Of a stretch of DNA of 64,000 nucleotides, positions 48,629 through 60,133 are shown piece by piece (the first letter of the stretch is position 1; each line of letters opens with the position of its first letter). The notes under the pieces were generated by a model. It did not search any database and had not been told where the DNA came from. It was given only the letters and a program-made list of their open reading frames with translations. Where the stretch lies: contig NBIV01000221.1 of the NCBI GenBank assembly GCA_003194525.1, positions 1 through 64,000 of the forward strand, in the 5' to 3' direction. The translations under genes were made by a program, and so were the position numbers. The DNA comes from Gracilariopsis chorda. Lineage: Eukaryota > Rhodophyta > Florideophyceae > Gracilariales > Gracilariaceae.

Positions 48629-50391
48629 TGATACAAGTCTAATGTAGAAGAGATATAGGCAGTAGGTAGGTATTGTCAGATAACATGTTGGTTTTGAGGA
48701 TAGCTTTCTATCCTTCGCGTCGTTGAGAAACCCAGCTGAAAATCAGAGTAAAACCATCAAATGAATCAGTACCACAGAGGTCTCGTGAGACACGAGGTCC
48801 GCGTATGTCATAGGAAGAAGAAGTCGTATTGAAAATTTGGTATGGTATTCGTCACATCTCCGAAGCTGTCGCGCCAGTTTAGAGGAAGCGAACACTTGAC
48901 TTACCTCCTCCACAACCTATGTTTGTATGAAGCGGTGAAGGCACTTCAAATCACAATCCGCTACGACAGCGTCGAAAAGTATGCGGCGTTACATCGCGAA
49001 ATGCATGTTGTTCCCGAAATTGACAAGCAAAAAGTTTATGGTCCCCGTCAGCGAGAGGCGTACAAGGCGGTAGCCGTGTGACCAGTGTCAGCATCAACGG
49101 TATAAAGAAGTATTATCCCTGATGTGTGGGGACGACCGGTACGCCTTCACGATTTGTCGAGATTACATTCACGCTCCGCACCTAGCGAAGGATTCAGCGA
49201 TGCATGGGTAACGGGGGTTGCAAGGGTCGTCTTCTGTCCTTATCCCCTTTGGGATAATATTGGTCTCTTGCCTTTTACCCAACTCTGCCGGTTCGCGAGC
49301 GGTTTCTTTATATCGCGATGTGACGGCTGATCTGCTCTAGGAACGGCATGGCGATGATGAGCGGCACTGTCGCCCATTTTGTACCGTCGGGCGAGAGCGG
49401 ACGACGCCGACTAAGTTTTACGATACAGTACATGTAAGAAGGCACGACGTCAACTGCGGGACGTTTGTCTTACAGAAACGAGTGACGTCTTTCTATTCGA
49501 AAGTTTCGAAGGCATGTTTCTTGCTCTTGGCTGTTGGGAATTTACTATCATGCTCTGCAATCGTCGTCTCTGCTCCCCTCCGTTCTTGTTTTTCGTCTCG
49601 CCCCACCTCCACTTTCCGCAGGTTCGCTTTGCGAAGAAGCTTTGGGGCAAACCGGTGAACTAAAGTGTGCTACAGAATTTAGTTGCTTCCCAATTAACGA
49701 CACCTCGATTAACGAACCAAGGTTTTCGATACACACTGTGTATCGAAAACCTTGCATTACCAAGCTGGTAATAACCCTTTACCAACCGGTTGAGAATAAA
49801 GGGTTAAAAAGGTTTGCCAGCAAAGGCAAAAAAAAGGGTAAGAGAAGCAGTCACGAAGGGTACGTGTAGCTCAACCAAGCTTCGTTTCAATCCGTACGCT
49901 AGCCTTCTACCCATATAGCGCCCACCCCTATACCGACGCAACCTTGTACCTTTGACCCGCGGGCCCTTGCGAGAGCACTCTCGGGCGCTCACACTGAGAT
50001 TAATTCCAATGATCAATTCGTAGTGCACTAGTCGGTGTAACCTTTGAAAGGAAGCCTTCTTCCGCCGGTGATAACAGCCCGGCGCTTCACTACATACAGT
50101 GCCGCAGTGGTTCGATAACGCCGAGGCAATTCAAATATACAGCGATAGGCCCAACCAGTTTGTCAAGGTACGGCGGCGTTCCTAGAACAAAAACACTCCA
50201 TAGAAGACGTGCGAAGCAGTCAATATGACAATACAAAAACAAGAGGGTGGTAGTCAATACATTCGCTGGAGTGCTACACAGAGGTGAGCAAAGTAAGTGT
50301 TGTGAGTAGTACAAGGAACAGGTAAAAAAACTACTGCGGTGCGCCCGGAAACAACGGCACGAGTCCGTGAAGCGACATATGATTGTGCATG
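48629..50391. other. Intergenic region
   Basis: A short plus frame (48842-49081, MVFVTSPKLSRQFRGSEHLT) and a tiny one at 49123 have coding-like composition but no known relatives. Contains the palindrome at 49718-49754 with CCCTTTACC and AAAGGGTTAA words right after it (49770-49808). Confidence 0.45.
49718..49754. repeat. Near-perfect 37-bp palindrome
   Basis: Arms 49718-49735 and 49737-49754 are perfectly complementary over 18 bp with a single central base. It lies in non-coding DNA. Confidence 0.9.
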
Positions 50392-51073
50392 CTAGGCCAT
50401 TTCCGTGAAGGGAAGCTGTCGAACCAAAAAGAAAATCTCCGCAGCGGCGAGCGCAGACAAAAAACCACCCAACAAGAGCTGGTAAACAAATCCGCATGGT
50501 CTGTGGTTTTGTGCAGCTGGAACCGCGTTTTCAACGTCTGGTATAAGGGAGGCGTTGGCAAGAGCAAATACAAAATCGCCCTCTCTTAGTCGACGACTAA
50601 CGACGCGTTGAACTACTACTAGCAAAGTGAGGGTAAGCATGGCGTTGACCACCGCAAGAGCAAGACGTTGTAACGAATACTCTGTAGGGTCGGAGGCGGC
50701 GTTGTACATGCCAATGACGAATAAGATATGTCCCATGACCGCAAGTACAAACAGAAAGAGAAGCAAGCAACCTTCCACGGTGAGGAGGTAATTGAACAGG
50801 GAACTGAACCATTCGAACATACGCGCACGGCAGCCGTCATTTTCGGAAGACTTTGAATCGGTCTGCAATGCATCTTCAAAAAAACGGTTGGTTGCACACT
50901 TCACATGCCGCCGTTTCAGCGGGTGACAGCAAAGGGAACTGGGCGTCGGCGCGGTAAGAAAGCCAGCGGTTGAGACACCTGGGATGCACATGAGTGTTGC
51001 AACGACATGAAAGATGCAGCGGTGGATGGTCCTCTCTGCAAATACGACACTCGGCGACGGGAGAGTCGCTCAT
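50392..51073 (-). pseudogene. RING-CH (MARCH-type) membrane E3 ligase, split by a one-base frameshift
   Basis: From ATG 51073 the frame gives a full RING-CH finger: CRICREDHPPLHLSCRC, THVHPRCLNRWLSY and CEVCNQPF (C4HC3 order with the His in position 4). It then hits a stop just after a run of seven T (plus-strand A7 at 50878-50884). The next frame is open from the same point to 50392 and encodes three membrane segments (EGCLLLFLFVLAVMGHILFV; LALAVVNAMLTLTLLVVVQ; LLLGGFLSALAAAEIFFLV). A one-base difference in the run would give one 226-aa MARCH-like protein: ubiquitin ligase on endomembranes. A stable frame downstream argues for a recent slip, sequencing error, or programmed frameshift. No intron fits without losing the last Cys. 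Confidence 0.75.
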
Positions 51074-52018
51074 GATAGGGGAAGCGCTAGAGAGCGGGTG
51101 CAGCTCCGCTGGCAGAGGACTGTGGCAGCCTCATGGGCAGTGCGGCAAGCTTGGTTGGCAGTCGTCTTTGGCAAACCGTGAGGTGGCCGAAAGATGCGTG
51201 TGACGGAGAGGGAGGTGCAGAAGCGCCAAAGGGACAGGAGGAAATTGGGCGAGATGCAATACAGATGAAGAAGTTCGCCAGACGGGCACTTGAGATTCCT
51301 CTGTGTGTGGTTTCTTCCCTTGGGCCAGCTTCCGTTAACCTATCTCGACGTCGTTTGGCGAGCCTTCGCGACTATGCCTGTCTTCTACCAAGGGTAAGTT
51401 TTTATTACATGCGCGTCCTACTAGATACAGTAGTGTAACTCTGCAGAGCTGTTGTACGTTCTGCTTTTGAGTTGTTGAAAAGGAAAACAATTTCCACGTG
51501 TTGCAACGTGGTTGGTGATGCGCCACCACGAGAAAATTCGATAAGATAACTTGGATATCTATCTTGATATCTCTGTGCTCTCAACTCTGCATTGCCCATT
51601 CCATGCACTATCCTAAGGCTCCCTAAATCTACCCTTGGTACAGTGTGCAGCGTATCTAACATTAGATACTGCGCAAGCAGCGCCATTTGGCAGCCCCTGA
51701 TGATCCACGCCACATGGCACCAACAGCACAGTTTCGGTACCGCTTGTATCTATCATACTGGCACAGAGATCCGACAAAGGTGAAGCATCGCAGGACGGGC
51801 CCCGTGTCATTTCTCACTCGCTGTGCCAGACTCTAGCTAGTAGTTTGTCTCATGCGGTGAACAAGAAACACTGCTGCTTCTTTGGTGACAGTGTTAGATT
51901 GCTAGCCCTGACCCCTGGGGTAAGGGTTATAACGCCACCGCCATTAATCCTACCGTCACTGACAACGTAGTCAGTTGGCCATCGTCAAGCTTCGTTCTCG
52001 CTCACTTTACCCGGAGAA
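51074..52018. other. Intergenic region
   Basis: No gene is supported. It contains the words GTTAGATTGCTAGCC (51893-51907) and CTGGGGTAAGGGTTA (51915-51929), also seen at 9981-10006. Confidence 0.5.
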
Positions 52019-53422
52019 ATGGCGCCCACTCCAGAGCGCTCCAGCTATCCTTTGGTCCCCATGGAGGAGGCGCTGGACAAGATCGCCGCTACTCTGGCCT
52101 CCCTCCCTCCTGTCACTGTGCCCTCAACCAATGCCCTTCACCATATTCTCGCCGCTGACGTCCACGCCCCCCGTCCCCAACCTCCCTTCCGTGCGTCCAT
52201 TAAGGACGGCTACGCTGTTTCTCTGCCACTTTCGCAACCTCTCAAAGTCACAGTCTCCTCTCATGCAGGCGCCAGCGCTCCCACCGCCATTACTGCGGGT
52301 ACGGCCGCGTATGTCACGACAGGTGCGCCCGTGCCTCAAGGGGCAGATGCGGTCGTCATGGTGGAGAACTGCCTATGCGAGAACGATATTCTGACCTTCA
52401 CCGAACAACTTTCATTACAGAATGGTCAGGACATTCGACAAATCGGATGCGATGTGGCAGAAGGCGAGCTTGTTCTCGCAAAAGGAACCTATCTGGGCGC
52501 TGCAGAGATCGGTATCCTTGCAAGTTGTGGCATAACATCACTTCAAGTGTTTGATCGCCCAGTGATAGGCGTACTATCGAGTGGGGATGAGATCCTAGAC
52601 GTGGGCAATCTCCCCGAGAGTATGCCATACGGCGCCATTATTGATTCCAATCGCCCAATGCTGCTAGCTTCAATACAAGAAGCTCTTCCGTTCTGCAAGC
52701 CAATTGATCTCGGCATCGTACCCGACACCGAGCACTCCGTACGGCAGGCCTTGCTTGCGGCTTCTGAGAAGTGTCACATTGTCATAACCACGGGCGGCGT
52801 CTCTATGGGACGACGCGATTTCATTAAGCCAGTTCTGGAGAACATCGCCACCGTTCATTTCGGACGTGTGCTCATGAAACCGGGGAAGCCGCTCACCTAT
52901 GCCACTCTATCGCAGCACAGGTGTTTTTTGGCACTCCCCGGAAACCCTGTCAGTTGTTTTGTTTGCTTCCATTTAGCAGTTGCAGTGGCAGCCCGCAGAC
53001 TGGCAGGGAGAAATGTGAATCAAGCAAAGGGAATTAGTATAGATGTATCCCTTGGCCATGACATCAAACTGGACAAGCAAAGACCCGAGTACCACAGGGT
53101 CACCCTACAAGTGAGTTGAGCTACGCAAGAATTGCAATAATCAATCATATATCCCCCATACTGACTAATGTGTGATGTCTCCGGCAGCATGTTCACGAAC
53201 GTGGTTTCGTTGGGACTTCTACAGGGAAACAGGCAAGTTCTAGGTTATTGTCGACAAGATCTGCTGATGCGTTACTGATGCTTCCCAAAGGGGATGGGGT
53301 TTTGCCAGATGGAACAAAGGTAAAGGCCTTATTGCTCAACCACTATATGCACTCAGGTCTTTAGCATCCCTAGTTTCATATCTTAGGTAGTAGATGCACA
53401 AGACTTCAACGCTATGGTTTAA
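52019..53422 (+). CDS. Molybdopterin molybdenumtransferase (MoeA / Cnx1-E / gephyrin-E), three exons
   Basis: The model is join(52019..53110,53188..53319,53387..53422), 419 aa. Introns of 77 and 67 nt (GTGAGT ... GGCAG; GTAAAG ... CTTAG) are both phase 0. Domain words: FRASIKDGYAV, TTGAPVPQGADAVVMVE, DIRQIGCDV, GVLSSGDEIL, SNRPML, TTGGVSMGRRDFIKP, LMKPGKPLTYAT and LPGNPVSCFVCF. The small exons add HVHERGFVGTSTGKQASSRL, SADALLMLP and a short VVDAQDFNAMV tail, matching the C-terminal beta domain. It inserts molybdate into adenylylated molybdopterin to finish the cofactor for nitrate reductase and sulfite oxidase. Here it is a stand-alone E domain with no MogA/G domain fused, unlike gephyrin and Cnx1. 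The last exon, 12 codons, is the least certain. Confidence 0.9.
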
Positions 53423-54462
53423 TAGAAAATCGAAGTGGTTCTGTCTCTCGCCCCCATTGGTATTTCGAAGCCACTTCTATGTCAGTACAGAGTAGTAGGT
53501 CTTTGTCTAAGAGAAGTATGTAATCAAGCCAAGGAGATTGGGCTGGGCGGTTTCAGACGCGTGCTTTTCCAATGCAATCGCGTTGTGGGGTCCCTTATAT
53601 CACCATTTCGAGGACTCGTTCAACCCGGCGATAATAAGACTCGCCGATAGCTTGGGTATGCTATGGGGGAACAAGATTCTTTTTCGTTGAAGGCTTTTAC
53701 TGCCCTGAACACTACAGATTCGTCGATGTTATCCTCAAGTTGACAAACGCATTCTCAAAGCACCCTACATGATTTGCAATTTGACTATCAGGAAAGGATG
53801 TAATCTCTTCTCGGGATCTACCCTCAAGGAGCTGCAAAGATTAAACAAACTGCTGAAGTGAAATGAGTCTTGAGGCGACAGCCTCGCGTCCTACATGTTG
53901 CTACATGTGCTGGAGCCTATTGTGTGGTGTTGTGAATATGCTTCTCGTGAGAAGGCATTTGCGGCTTAAGTGCCGTGCATGAGCATTAATCCGTTGAAGA
54001 GAAACAGGTCAAGCTCATGGAAGACTTACGATCTGACCATATCCCGCTCTAAAAGGAAGAGGAAAACAGGCGTTCACGAGCCGTTATGCCTTGCGCAGTG
54101 CATATCGATAGAACGAACTCGATTTGTTGCTTGATGACTGATGGCAGCCAGACTAACCAGCCAGATTCGTTTGAAGCATGCCCCTAGTATCTAGACCATT
54201 GCAATAGATTATTGTGCCAAGCAGTGAGAGTTGAACGATAGGAGTGACAACTGCTGAAGCCAAGAAGGCGTAGGTGACCGGGTTGAAAGCGAAAGTGATG
54301 GAAAGTGATAGAAAATTGAGCATGTCGGCAGTGTGTGAAAAAGTAGCAGAAAAACCAGGAGTCGAGGAGGAGTGATACCTTTCGAGATCATCCCAAACTA
54401 TGGCTGGCATTCGAGTCTTTGAACCACTCAGGGTACGCGGTTTGACAGGGGGGGAAAACATG
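53423..54462. other. Intergenic region
   Basis: No gene is supported; minus frames at 54153-54461 overlap each other and have no known motif. No strong repeat was seen. Confidence 0.5.
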
Positions 54463-55089
54463 CTACCAGTTTGTGGGATTATCCTTCAGCAAGTCGTCTA
54501 TCGGGGCTTTTTTCGAGCCTCTGGACGAACTCGTGCTTTCACTTGAACGTGCGCGATTTGGAGCATGACTTGAAGAAGAGGAACTAATAGTAGAAGAAGA
54601 AGGAGCATGAAGTGAGGGGGGGGATAAAGCAGCGTGATGTTTTTCGTTTTCCATTTGTTCCTTTAAGAGGCGTCTTTTGGCAGCCTTTCGAGCGGCATCT
54701 TTCCTGCGAGACTCTGCACGTTGCTCAGGTGTCTGGTTCATGCGCTGTTCACGTTTGCGCTGGGCATCCATTACAAGGCGTCTCTCCTTCTGCTCGGGGG
54801 AGAGGTTGCGACGCCATTGGCGTTTTTTCTCGGATTGAATTTTGCGCTTTTGGCGCAGAAGTTGCTCTTTTGACATGGTGTCATCACTGAGGGTGAGATT
54901 TCCAAGCTCACGTTGGGCCGATGAGGATGGTGAGGTGGTTGAGGAAGAGGAAGAGGAAGAGGCATGGCGTGAGAGGGGCGGTGCAGCAGTGCGAGCGTCC
55001 GGGTTGAGCAGGTTGTAGATGCTCATGAGGTCCTGTGTTTTGGAGGGGGGCGAAGCGGATGGGCCGGCAGCGGTAACGTTAGCAGCCAT
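54463..55089 (-). CDS. Small basic protein with STPR-like repeats
   Basis: 208 aa, ATG 55089, single exon. The ends are Ser-rich and disordered. Residues about 75-145 are Arg/Lys/Glu/Gln-rich with a recurrent pattern: SEKKRQWRRNLSPEQKERR, LVMDAQRKREQRMNQTPEQR and AESRRKDAARKAAKRR. The unit of about 22-23 residues with (S/T)PEQ and DA-x-R-K resembles the score-and-three (STPR) helical DNA-binding repeat of FMBP-1. Two clear copies and one partial are visible. Probable nuclear, nucleic-acid binding. Low-complexity helix remains an alternative explanation. Confidence 0.6.
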   Translation of the reverse strand: MAANVTAAGPSASPPSKTQDLMSIYNLLNPDARTAAPPLSRHASSSSSSSTTSPSSSAQRELGNLTLSDDTMSKEQLLRQKRKIQSEKKRQWRRNLSPEQKERRLVMDAQRKREQRMNQTPEQRAESRRKDAARKAAKRRLLKEQMENEKHHAALSPPSLHAPSSSTISSSSSSHAPNRARSSESTSSSRGSKKAPIDDLLKDNPTNW

Positions 55090-55975
55090 GGTTAGTGGGT
55101 GTGGAAGTACAAGAAAGCAAATGTAGGAAGATGGGATAAAGTGGGGGTGTGGGGGAGGAGGGGAGGGGAGGAACAGTTGTTAGTAATGTTTGAGAGAGAG
55201 GATCATTGCAATGGGTGAAAAGGAGGAGTCAAAGGAGGTGGGGACGATTGGTCGAGGCGGCGTTTTATAGCGGAATTTGAAGAGTGAATGAAGCGAGTAT
55301 GTGAACGTTCCATGCGTACGAATGTGTCACGGTGTGAGGTGTGCGGGGGGGTGGCGGGCGCCGGGCTACAAGTGCCACAATTTATTCGGCATGGATAACG
55401 AGGGATCGGAAAAGCACACTGTTGCTCGTGATACCAACTACAGCTCTGTTGGCGTGAAGATGTGTAGGATGCGTAAGGCGATGACTGCCAGTACGCTTGG
55501 TACGTCGAAATGTGGGTATCTGTATTGGAGGGTGCGTGTGCTGCGGTGGACGGTGCATATGAGGTGCGCTTGTTCGTGTGCACGTGACGGTAACGGAGCG
55601 GGGGGGTGTTAGGGGGCGGGGAGATTGACAGCGGGGTGGAAGAGGATGACTGTATGGGGCCAGTGCTACGGGTACGTACGATGGTGCGATGAAGGCAGCC
55701 ACAAACTGGGGGGGGGGGGGGGGTGCGACGGGCAGAGTGGAAGGAGTGAGCACGTTTGCAGTGGCAGTTTGTGTGAAAAGGCTCACGCTGAGGTGCGGAC
55801 ACGACGGGAGGCGCCACTGCGGACGGGAGCCAGCGCGAGTGGAACGGGGGTATGGGATGCGAGATGATGGCGCAGAGCAGTGTCCGGAGCGGGCGAGGCG
55901 GGATGATTCGACACTGGCGGGTGGGTGGCCGTGCTGGCGGCGGCGAGGGCGCGGTGCACGACGGAGCGCTGGAGC

Positions 55976-56016
<41 letters not shown>

Positions 56017-57021
56017 TCGACGGAGCGAAGCGTCGCGAGATATGGGGGGGGACAGGGAGGCGGATGGGCGACGAACTGACATGGCGCGCGCGAAGCGGCA
56101 GATGAGGTGTCGCTCCTGCGAGAATCGGCGCGGCCGCGGTTTCGATGGTGGCGCGCTGGTAGCGCAAAACGTGTGATCGGTGTAGCGCGCACTCCGTCAC
56201 GGCGCGGGCGGTGGAAAAGGTATCGAATCGACGCACAGAATAGCTTCGTATGTGTTATGTACGGCGGTGTACAGTATTCCGTTGTATCGGTAGCGCGGCG
56301 AGCTTGTCCGTCTCCCGTCCACGAGTGATGAGAGAATCAAAGCGCTATTGCTGTGGCGCTGATGTAGCGTAGCGTAGCGCTCCCACGGGCGTTAAAAAAA
56401 ATCTCGTGACCCTTGCTGGAGTTACCGAAGGTACCAACGGTATATCTACATAACTTAAAATGTACTTGCACTCATACTACTACTGTACATCATGTAAATT
56501 AGCTATAGCTACTCCTGTAGACTATGTGTGCGCCGCCGTCGATCCCAGCCCACCGTTTCTCCCCGCAATGGCCACCAAGCGCGCCCGCCACTCAGGACGC
56601 ATTTTTGTCGCTTACATGGAATGTGCACTTCGGCCAGATCGCTGCCCCGCTCCTGCGTGCGTACTCCGACAGAAATAGCAAAAACCCCTCCCCGCACCAG
56701 CCCTGTTGCAGCTCCGTAACTGTACGATACGTCGTTGAACAGCTCGTCCGCTTTTCCCCTTCAATTGTCTTGCTGTCGCACTGTTCTCCTGCCGCATGTC
56801 TGGACACGTGTTGTCCTTCCACTAGCTCAACAAAAAGGCACCTTTGTTTCCTCTTGTCGCAACCCATCTACCAAAACCCTTTGCGTACCCCATCTACTCC
56901 CGTTGCAGCGAACAGGGTAAGCAATACGGCAAGCCGCACTGCCTTCCCGCTCACGTCCAATCCCCTTCGCCGCCGTCTGCCCGTGCTGTTGCCAACTCCG
57001 TCTTCACACCACCAACCAAAC
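55090..57021. other. GC-rich divergent region with homopolymer and CGG repeats
   Basis: Two large overlapping minus frames (55203-56192 and 55382-56236) are Pro/Arg/Ser-rich, lack domains and read opposite each other's composition; I reject them. G16 occurs at 55708-55723 and (CGG)n at about 55981-56011. TACCGAAGGTACCAACGG occurs near 56424. The plus frame back to 56524 is the leader of the next gene. Confidence 0.5.
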
Positions 57022-59478
57022 ATGTCTTCCCCGCAAGACCGCTCAAACCGTTACAGCGCTGAGATGTTTTATCATTTATTCAGCGATAACGACCGCCGTC
57101 AAGCAGCTCGTCGCAACCCGCCTCGCTCACAACAGCCCCACAATCGCTCCCGTCAGCGCCCACTTCATCCGCCCCGTAGAAACTCCCAACAACCTCCCAC
57201 TGTGCCTCTGCCGTATCAAAGTTCCTCGAGGAAGCGCTACTTCCAAAACCGCCAATCACAATCTCCAAATCTCCCAGATCGCACACTACACGCTCACATC
57301 AGTCGTGATCCCAATTCCTCCAATCCCACACCCGCTTCTCCCGAATCCTCTTCGCCGGCAGTGCAGAAGAGACGCAGGGAGAAGCGACCCCCGCGAGGCG
57401 GTTTCATCCCAAAAGTAGATAAAGAACAAGAATACCAAACCGACCTCTACTGCGCCATATGTGAGCTTTCCTTTTATACTCCAGCGGAGAAAGCCCTCCA
57501 CGACAGAAGCAGAGACCACGCTAGAGAGTATCAGTTTTTAAGAAATGCTGGTCGATTAGATGAGCAGGGTAATCCCAAACCGCTGCAAATCAGCGAGGAA
57601 GACTTCAGAAAGCAGTTTGCCACTGTTCGTACCCCGGAACAGGTTGAGAAGCAACTCCAAAATGCTTCTATCATGTTTCCGCAAGAAGAGGTCAATAGAT
57701 GGCCAAAGGCTTTCAAGGAATGGGTCAAGCGTTCTCTGGACGACGCCGTCCGCGTTTCCAGGATGGAAAGCAACAGCAAGATATTGGCCGCTGTGCGAGC
57801 CGAGATTCGGGTTGTGCTTGACCACCATACCAAGCACTGCACCCTAAGGAAGGAATCCTGGGTTCAAAAACCACTGGCTACCGGAGCTTTGTACACCAAG
57901 GACAGCGGAATCCAACACAACGTTCTACTTGTCCATGAAGACCAGCTTGTTAAACCGCAGCCTGGTCAAGCTGGGCAAGAACAATCACAAGCTGATCAAC
58001 CTCCTGAAGCCCAACTTGATGATGCTCAAACCAAAATGGAAACAGATACTCTAACTGAAAAACAATCTAATGAACCACGAGGTGACGCTAGGCAGCGAAC
58101 ACGGCATCAAAGTCGTTCAACTGCGAGACACTCATCCCACTCTATGAAAACTGTCACGCAGTGGAGCTCAAGAGACACGTCACATAACTTGGCTTCGCAC
58201 ATGCCGCACAGGTTACGTGATTCTAATGTTCACTACCAGCACAGAACTGAGCAAAGCAGAGGAAGCGAGGCACCGTCCCCGGTTCCAAGCAGCCAAGTAC
58301 CATTGAATGCTCGAAACCCACAGGTCCCCTATCTGCCTTACGATCGTTACGCTGTTCCCAGCTATCAGCATGATCCACACACTTTGCACCTGTCAAGAGT
58401 TCCTTCACCACCTGAAGTGATGTACAAAGAGCTGCAGCAAAACTGGAGAATGTCCGGAGAAGCTGAGATACTGTTTCATGCATCCAAAGTTGCTGATAAG
58501 CAACTATTTCTGGCAAAGTGCGGGGAGCGTTTAGGGCAACTTCAGATCTGGGACTCTGGAACAAGCAGCAGTCAGGACCGCATCGACGTAGAGGAAGTAC
58601 TGCAGAGAGTTGAGACGCTCAAGAAACAATTCACAAGTCGTGAATATGAGTATCACAAGCTTTGTTCTGAGCTTTCGGCCGTTATCAAAATCTTAACCGA
58701 ACGTGGAACTCGCGTCGGTACCATCCAGGAATGTATTCGAATCCAGATGTATGCTGCAATCCAAATGGGTTCTTTCGGTGATTTTGCGAAGTATAGCTCA
58801 CATTTCATGAAGGTGGGGCGGCGAGCCTCACAATGGAGTGGTGCGAACCTTGAGTTTGTAGGACACTGGTTGTTATCGTTGCTGTTCTCGTATAAAGAAG
58901 ACAGAATCTACCCTCGACAAAGAGAGCCGGAAAGAGCACTACTACACATAGCGGAGGAAATGCGCAACTATCCATTTAAGCATGGCTTGATGAATGACTT
59001 ATGTGTGTTTGAGTCTGCACAAGTATTTAAGAGCGTGCTTTCAAACAACTGGGCTTTCTTCTTTCATAGGTTACAGAATAGCATTGTTCACTATGCCACG
59101 GAGGGACGCTTCAAACAAGTTATGGAAGGATTCATTCCGTTTGTTCGAGAACGAGCGCTCGTAACGATGTTCAGGAAGAGCTGTTGGAGTGACACGGCAG
59201 TATTCGCTGAACCAAATGTAGTTGCTCTAGCCACCGTGATCAATTTCTTGGGGTGGAATGAACGCGACGCTGATCAGTCGGTGTCATTTTTGGAGGCAAC
59301 GAAGTTCATAACGTCACTCCCATACAAGTTTGTGATTCTAGGTGGGAATGCTCACGACTGGCGTAGTGCTTATATACGGGCAGACGATGATGAGGTCAAG
59401 CTTCAGGATAATCCTGATGTGGCAGTAGTCGCACTTACTGCATGGAGCGGACATGAATGTGCTGCTGACCTCACATAG
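57022..59478 (+). CDS. Divergent SAC3/GANP-type protein with a U1/matrin-type zinc finger
   Basis: 818 aa from ATG 57022 (context AACCAAACATGTC); the frame extends to 56524 but that part is leader-like. Residues 1-115 are Pro/Ser/Arg-rich. A zinc finger follows: CAICELSFYTPAEKALHD then RSRDH (C-x2-C-x12-H-x5-H, the spacing of matrin/U1C RNA-binding fingers). A disordered Gln/His/Ser part comes next. From about residue 460 it is helical: VGTIQECIRIQMYAAIQMGS and FGDFAKYSSHFM parallel VYE-x-HARIALE and EFN-x-C of LENG8. AQVFKSVLSNNWAFFFHRLQ, FVRERALVTMF and VINFLGWNE parallel the SAC3 C-terminal helices. I infer an mRNP or splicing-linked factor. The assignment rests on aligned positions by eye, not a search. 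Confidence 0.6.
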   Translation: MSSPQDRSNRYSAEMFYHLFSDNDRRQAARRNPPRSQQPHNRSRQRPLHPPRRNSQQPPTVPLPYQSSSRKRYFQNRQSQSPNLPDRTLHAHISRDPNSSNPTPASPESSSPAVQKRRREKRPPRGGFIPKVDKEQEYQTDLYCAICELSFYTPAEKALHDRSRDHAREYQFLRNAGRLDEQGNPKPLQISEEDFRKQFATVRTPEQVEKQLQNASIMFPQEEVNRWPKAFKEWVKRSLDDAVRVSRMESNSKILAAVRAEIRVVLDHHTKHCTLRKESWVQKPLATGALYTKDSGIQHNVLLVHEDQLVKPQPGQAGQEQSQADQPPEAQLDDAQTKMETDTLTEKQSNEPRGDARQRTRHQSRSTARHSSHSMKTVTQWSSRDTSHNLASHMPHRLRDSNVHYQHRTEQSRGSEAPSPVPSSQVPLNARNPQVPYLPYDRYAVPSYQHDPHTLHLSRVPSPPEVMYKELQQNWRMSGEAEILFHASKVADKQLFLAKCGERLGQLQIWDSGTSSSQDRIDVEEVLQRVETLKKQFTSREYEYHKLCSELSAVIKILTERGTRVGTIQECIRIQMYAAIQMGSFGDFAKYSSHFMKVGRRASQWSGANLEFVGHWLLSLLFSYKEDRIYPRQREPERALLHIAEEMRNYPFKHGLMNDLCVFESAQVFKSVLSNNWAFFFHRLQNSIVHYATEGRFKQVMEGFIPFVRERALVTMFRKSCWSDTAVFAEPNVVALATVINFLGWNERDADQSVSFLEATKFITSLPYKFVILGGNAHDWRSAYIRADDDEVKLQDNPDVAVVALTAWSGHECAADLT

Positions 59479-60133
59479 TGCCAATTTAATGTTGCGTTGA
59501 CAACCACCATCACAGAGACATGTATATATGTATACAAGTAGAAATAGGTTCTCGCACGAAGGATGGTGTACATTGTACACTTGTGCTCTGGAAGGTAAGG
59601 ACAGAGACATGAACATGTATCTTTGTGAAGATCTTCACATTGTAGTTTTACACAGTAATCGGCATTTTAAACTTGGACGATATAGATAAAGGATTAGGAT
59701 TCCGCCCCTGTAACCCTTTATGTACCAGTCTTCGACTTCGAAGGTGACGGGGGGTAGAAAAGGTATCGTGTGTGTGTGCGCGTTGCGTTCGTGCCACGAA
59801 TCCCCAGACAACCGATTGAGACTTCAGAGTCCCAGAATTATTACAAAGTTCGTGGACTCTGAGGTCCGTTGCGAAGTAACGCCAAGGTCTCAATCGGTTT
59901 TCTGGGATTCGTGTCTATTTATCTCCGTGCGTAGATGTAAAACGATTTGGAGCCAATCCGCTCTCCCTTCCGAGTCTGAGAAGAAAGTAGCTGGACTGCT
60001 AATCGGATGGACGGTAACAATATCTGGAAAGCGTTGTATACCACAATGACGGTTTGTGAGCTTCTGGAATCTGCCATATGCTGGCTTGAGTTTAGGGAGG
60101 CAACTCTGAGGGCCGAAAATCAGAAGTGTTCGC
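59479..60133. other. Intergenic region with fold-back element
   Basis: The fold-back at 59795-59913 occupies the middle. CCTGTAACCCTTTATG lies near 59706. The frame seen on the minus strand (59890-60354) crosses the fold-back and is not credible. Confidence 0.5.
59795..59913. repeat. Imperfect fold-back element, about 119 bp
   Basis: The left arm (about 59795-59823) and right arm (about 59886-59913) are complementary over nearly 28 bp with a few mismatches. Inside, CAGAGTCC and GGACTCTG (59825-59865) pair as well. The layout is MITE-like or hairpin-RNA-like. Confidence 0.7.

Noticed and set aside
55203-56236. Two minus-strand frames of 284 and 329 codons
   Set aside because: They overlap in different frames, consist of Pro/Arg/Ser/His bias and cross the G16 and CGG repeats.
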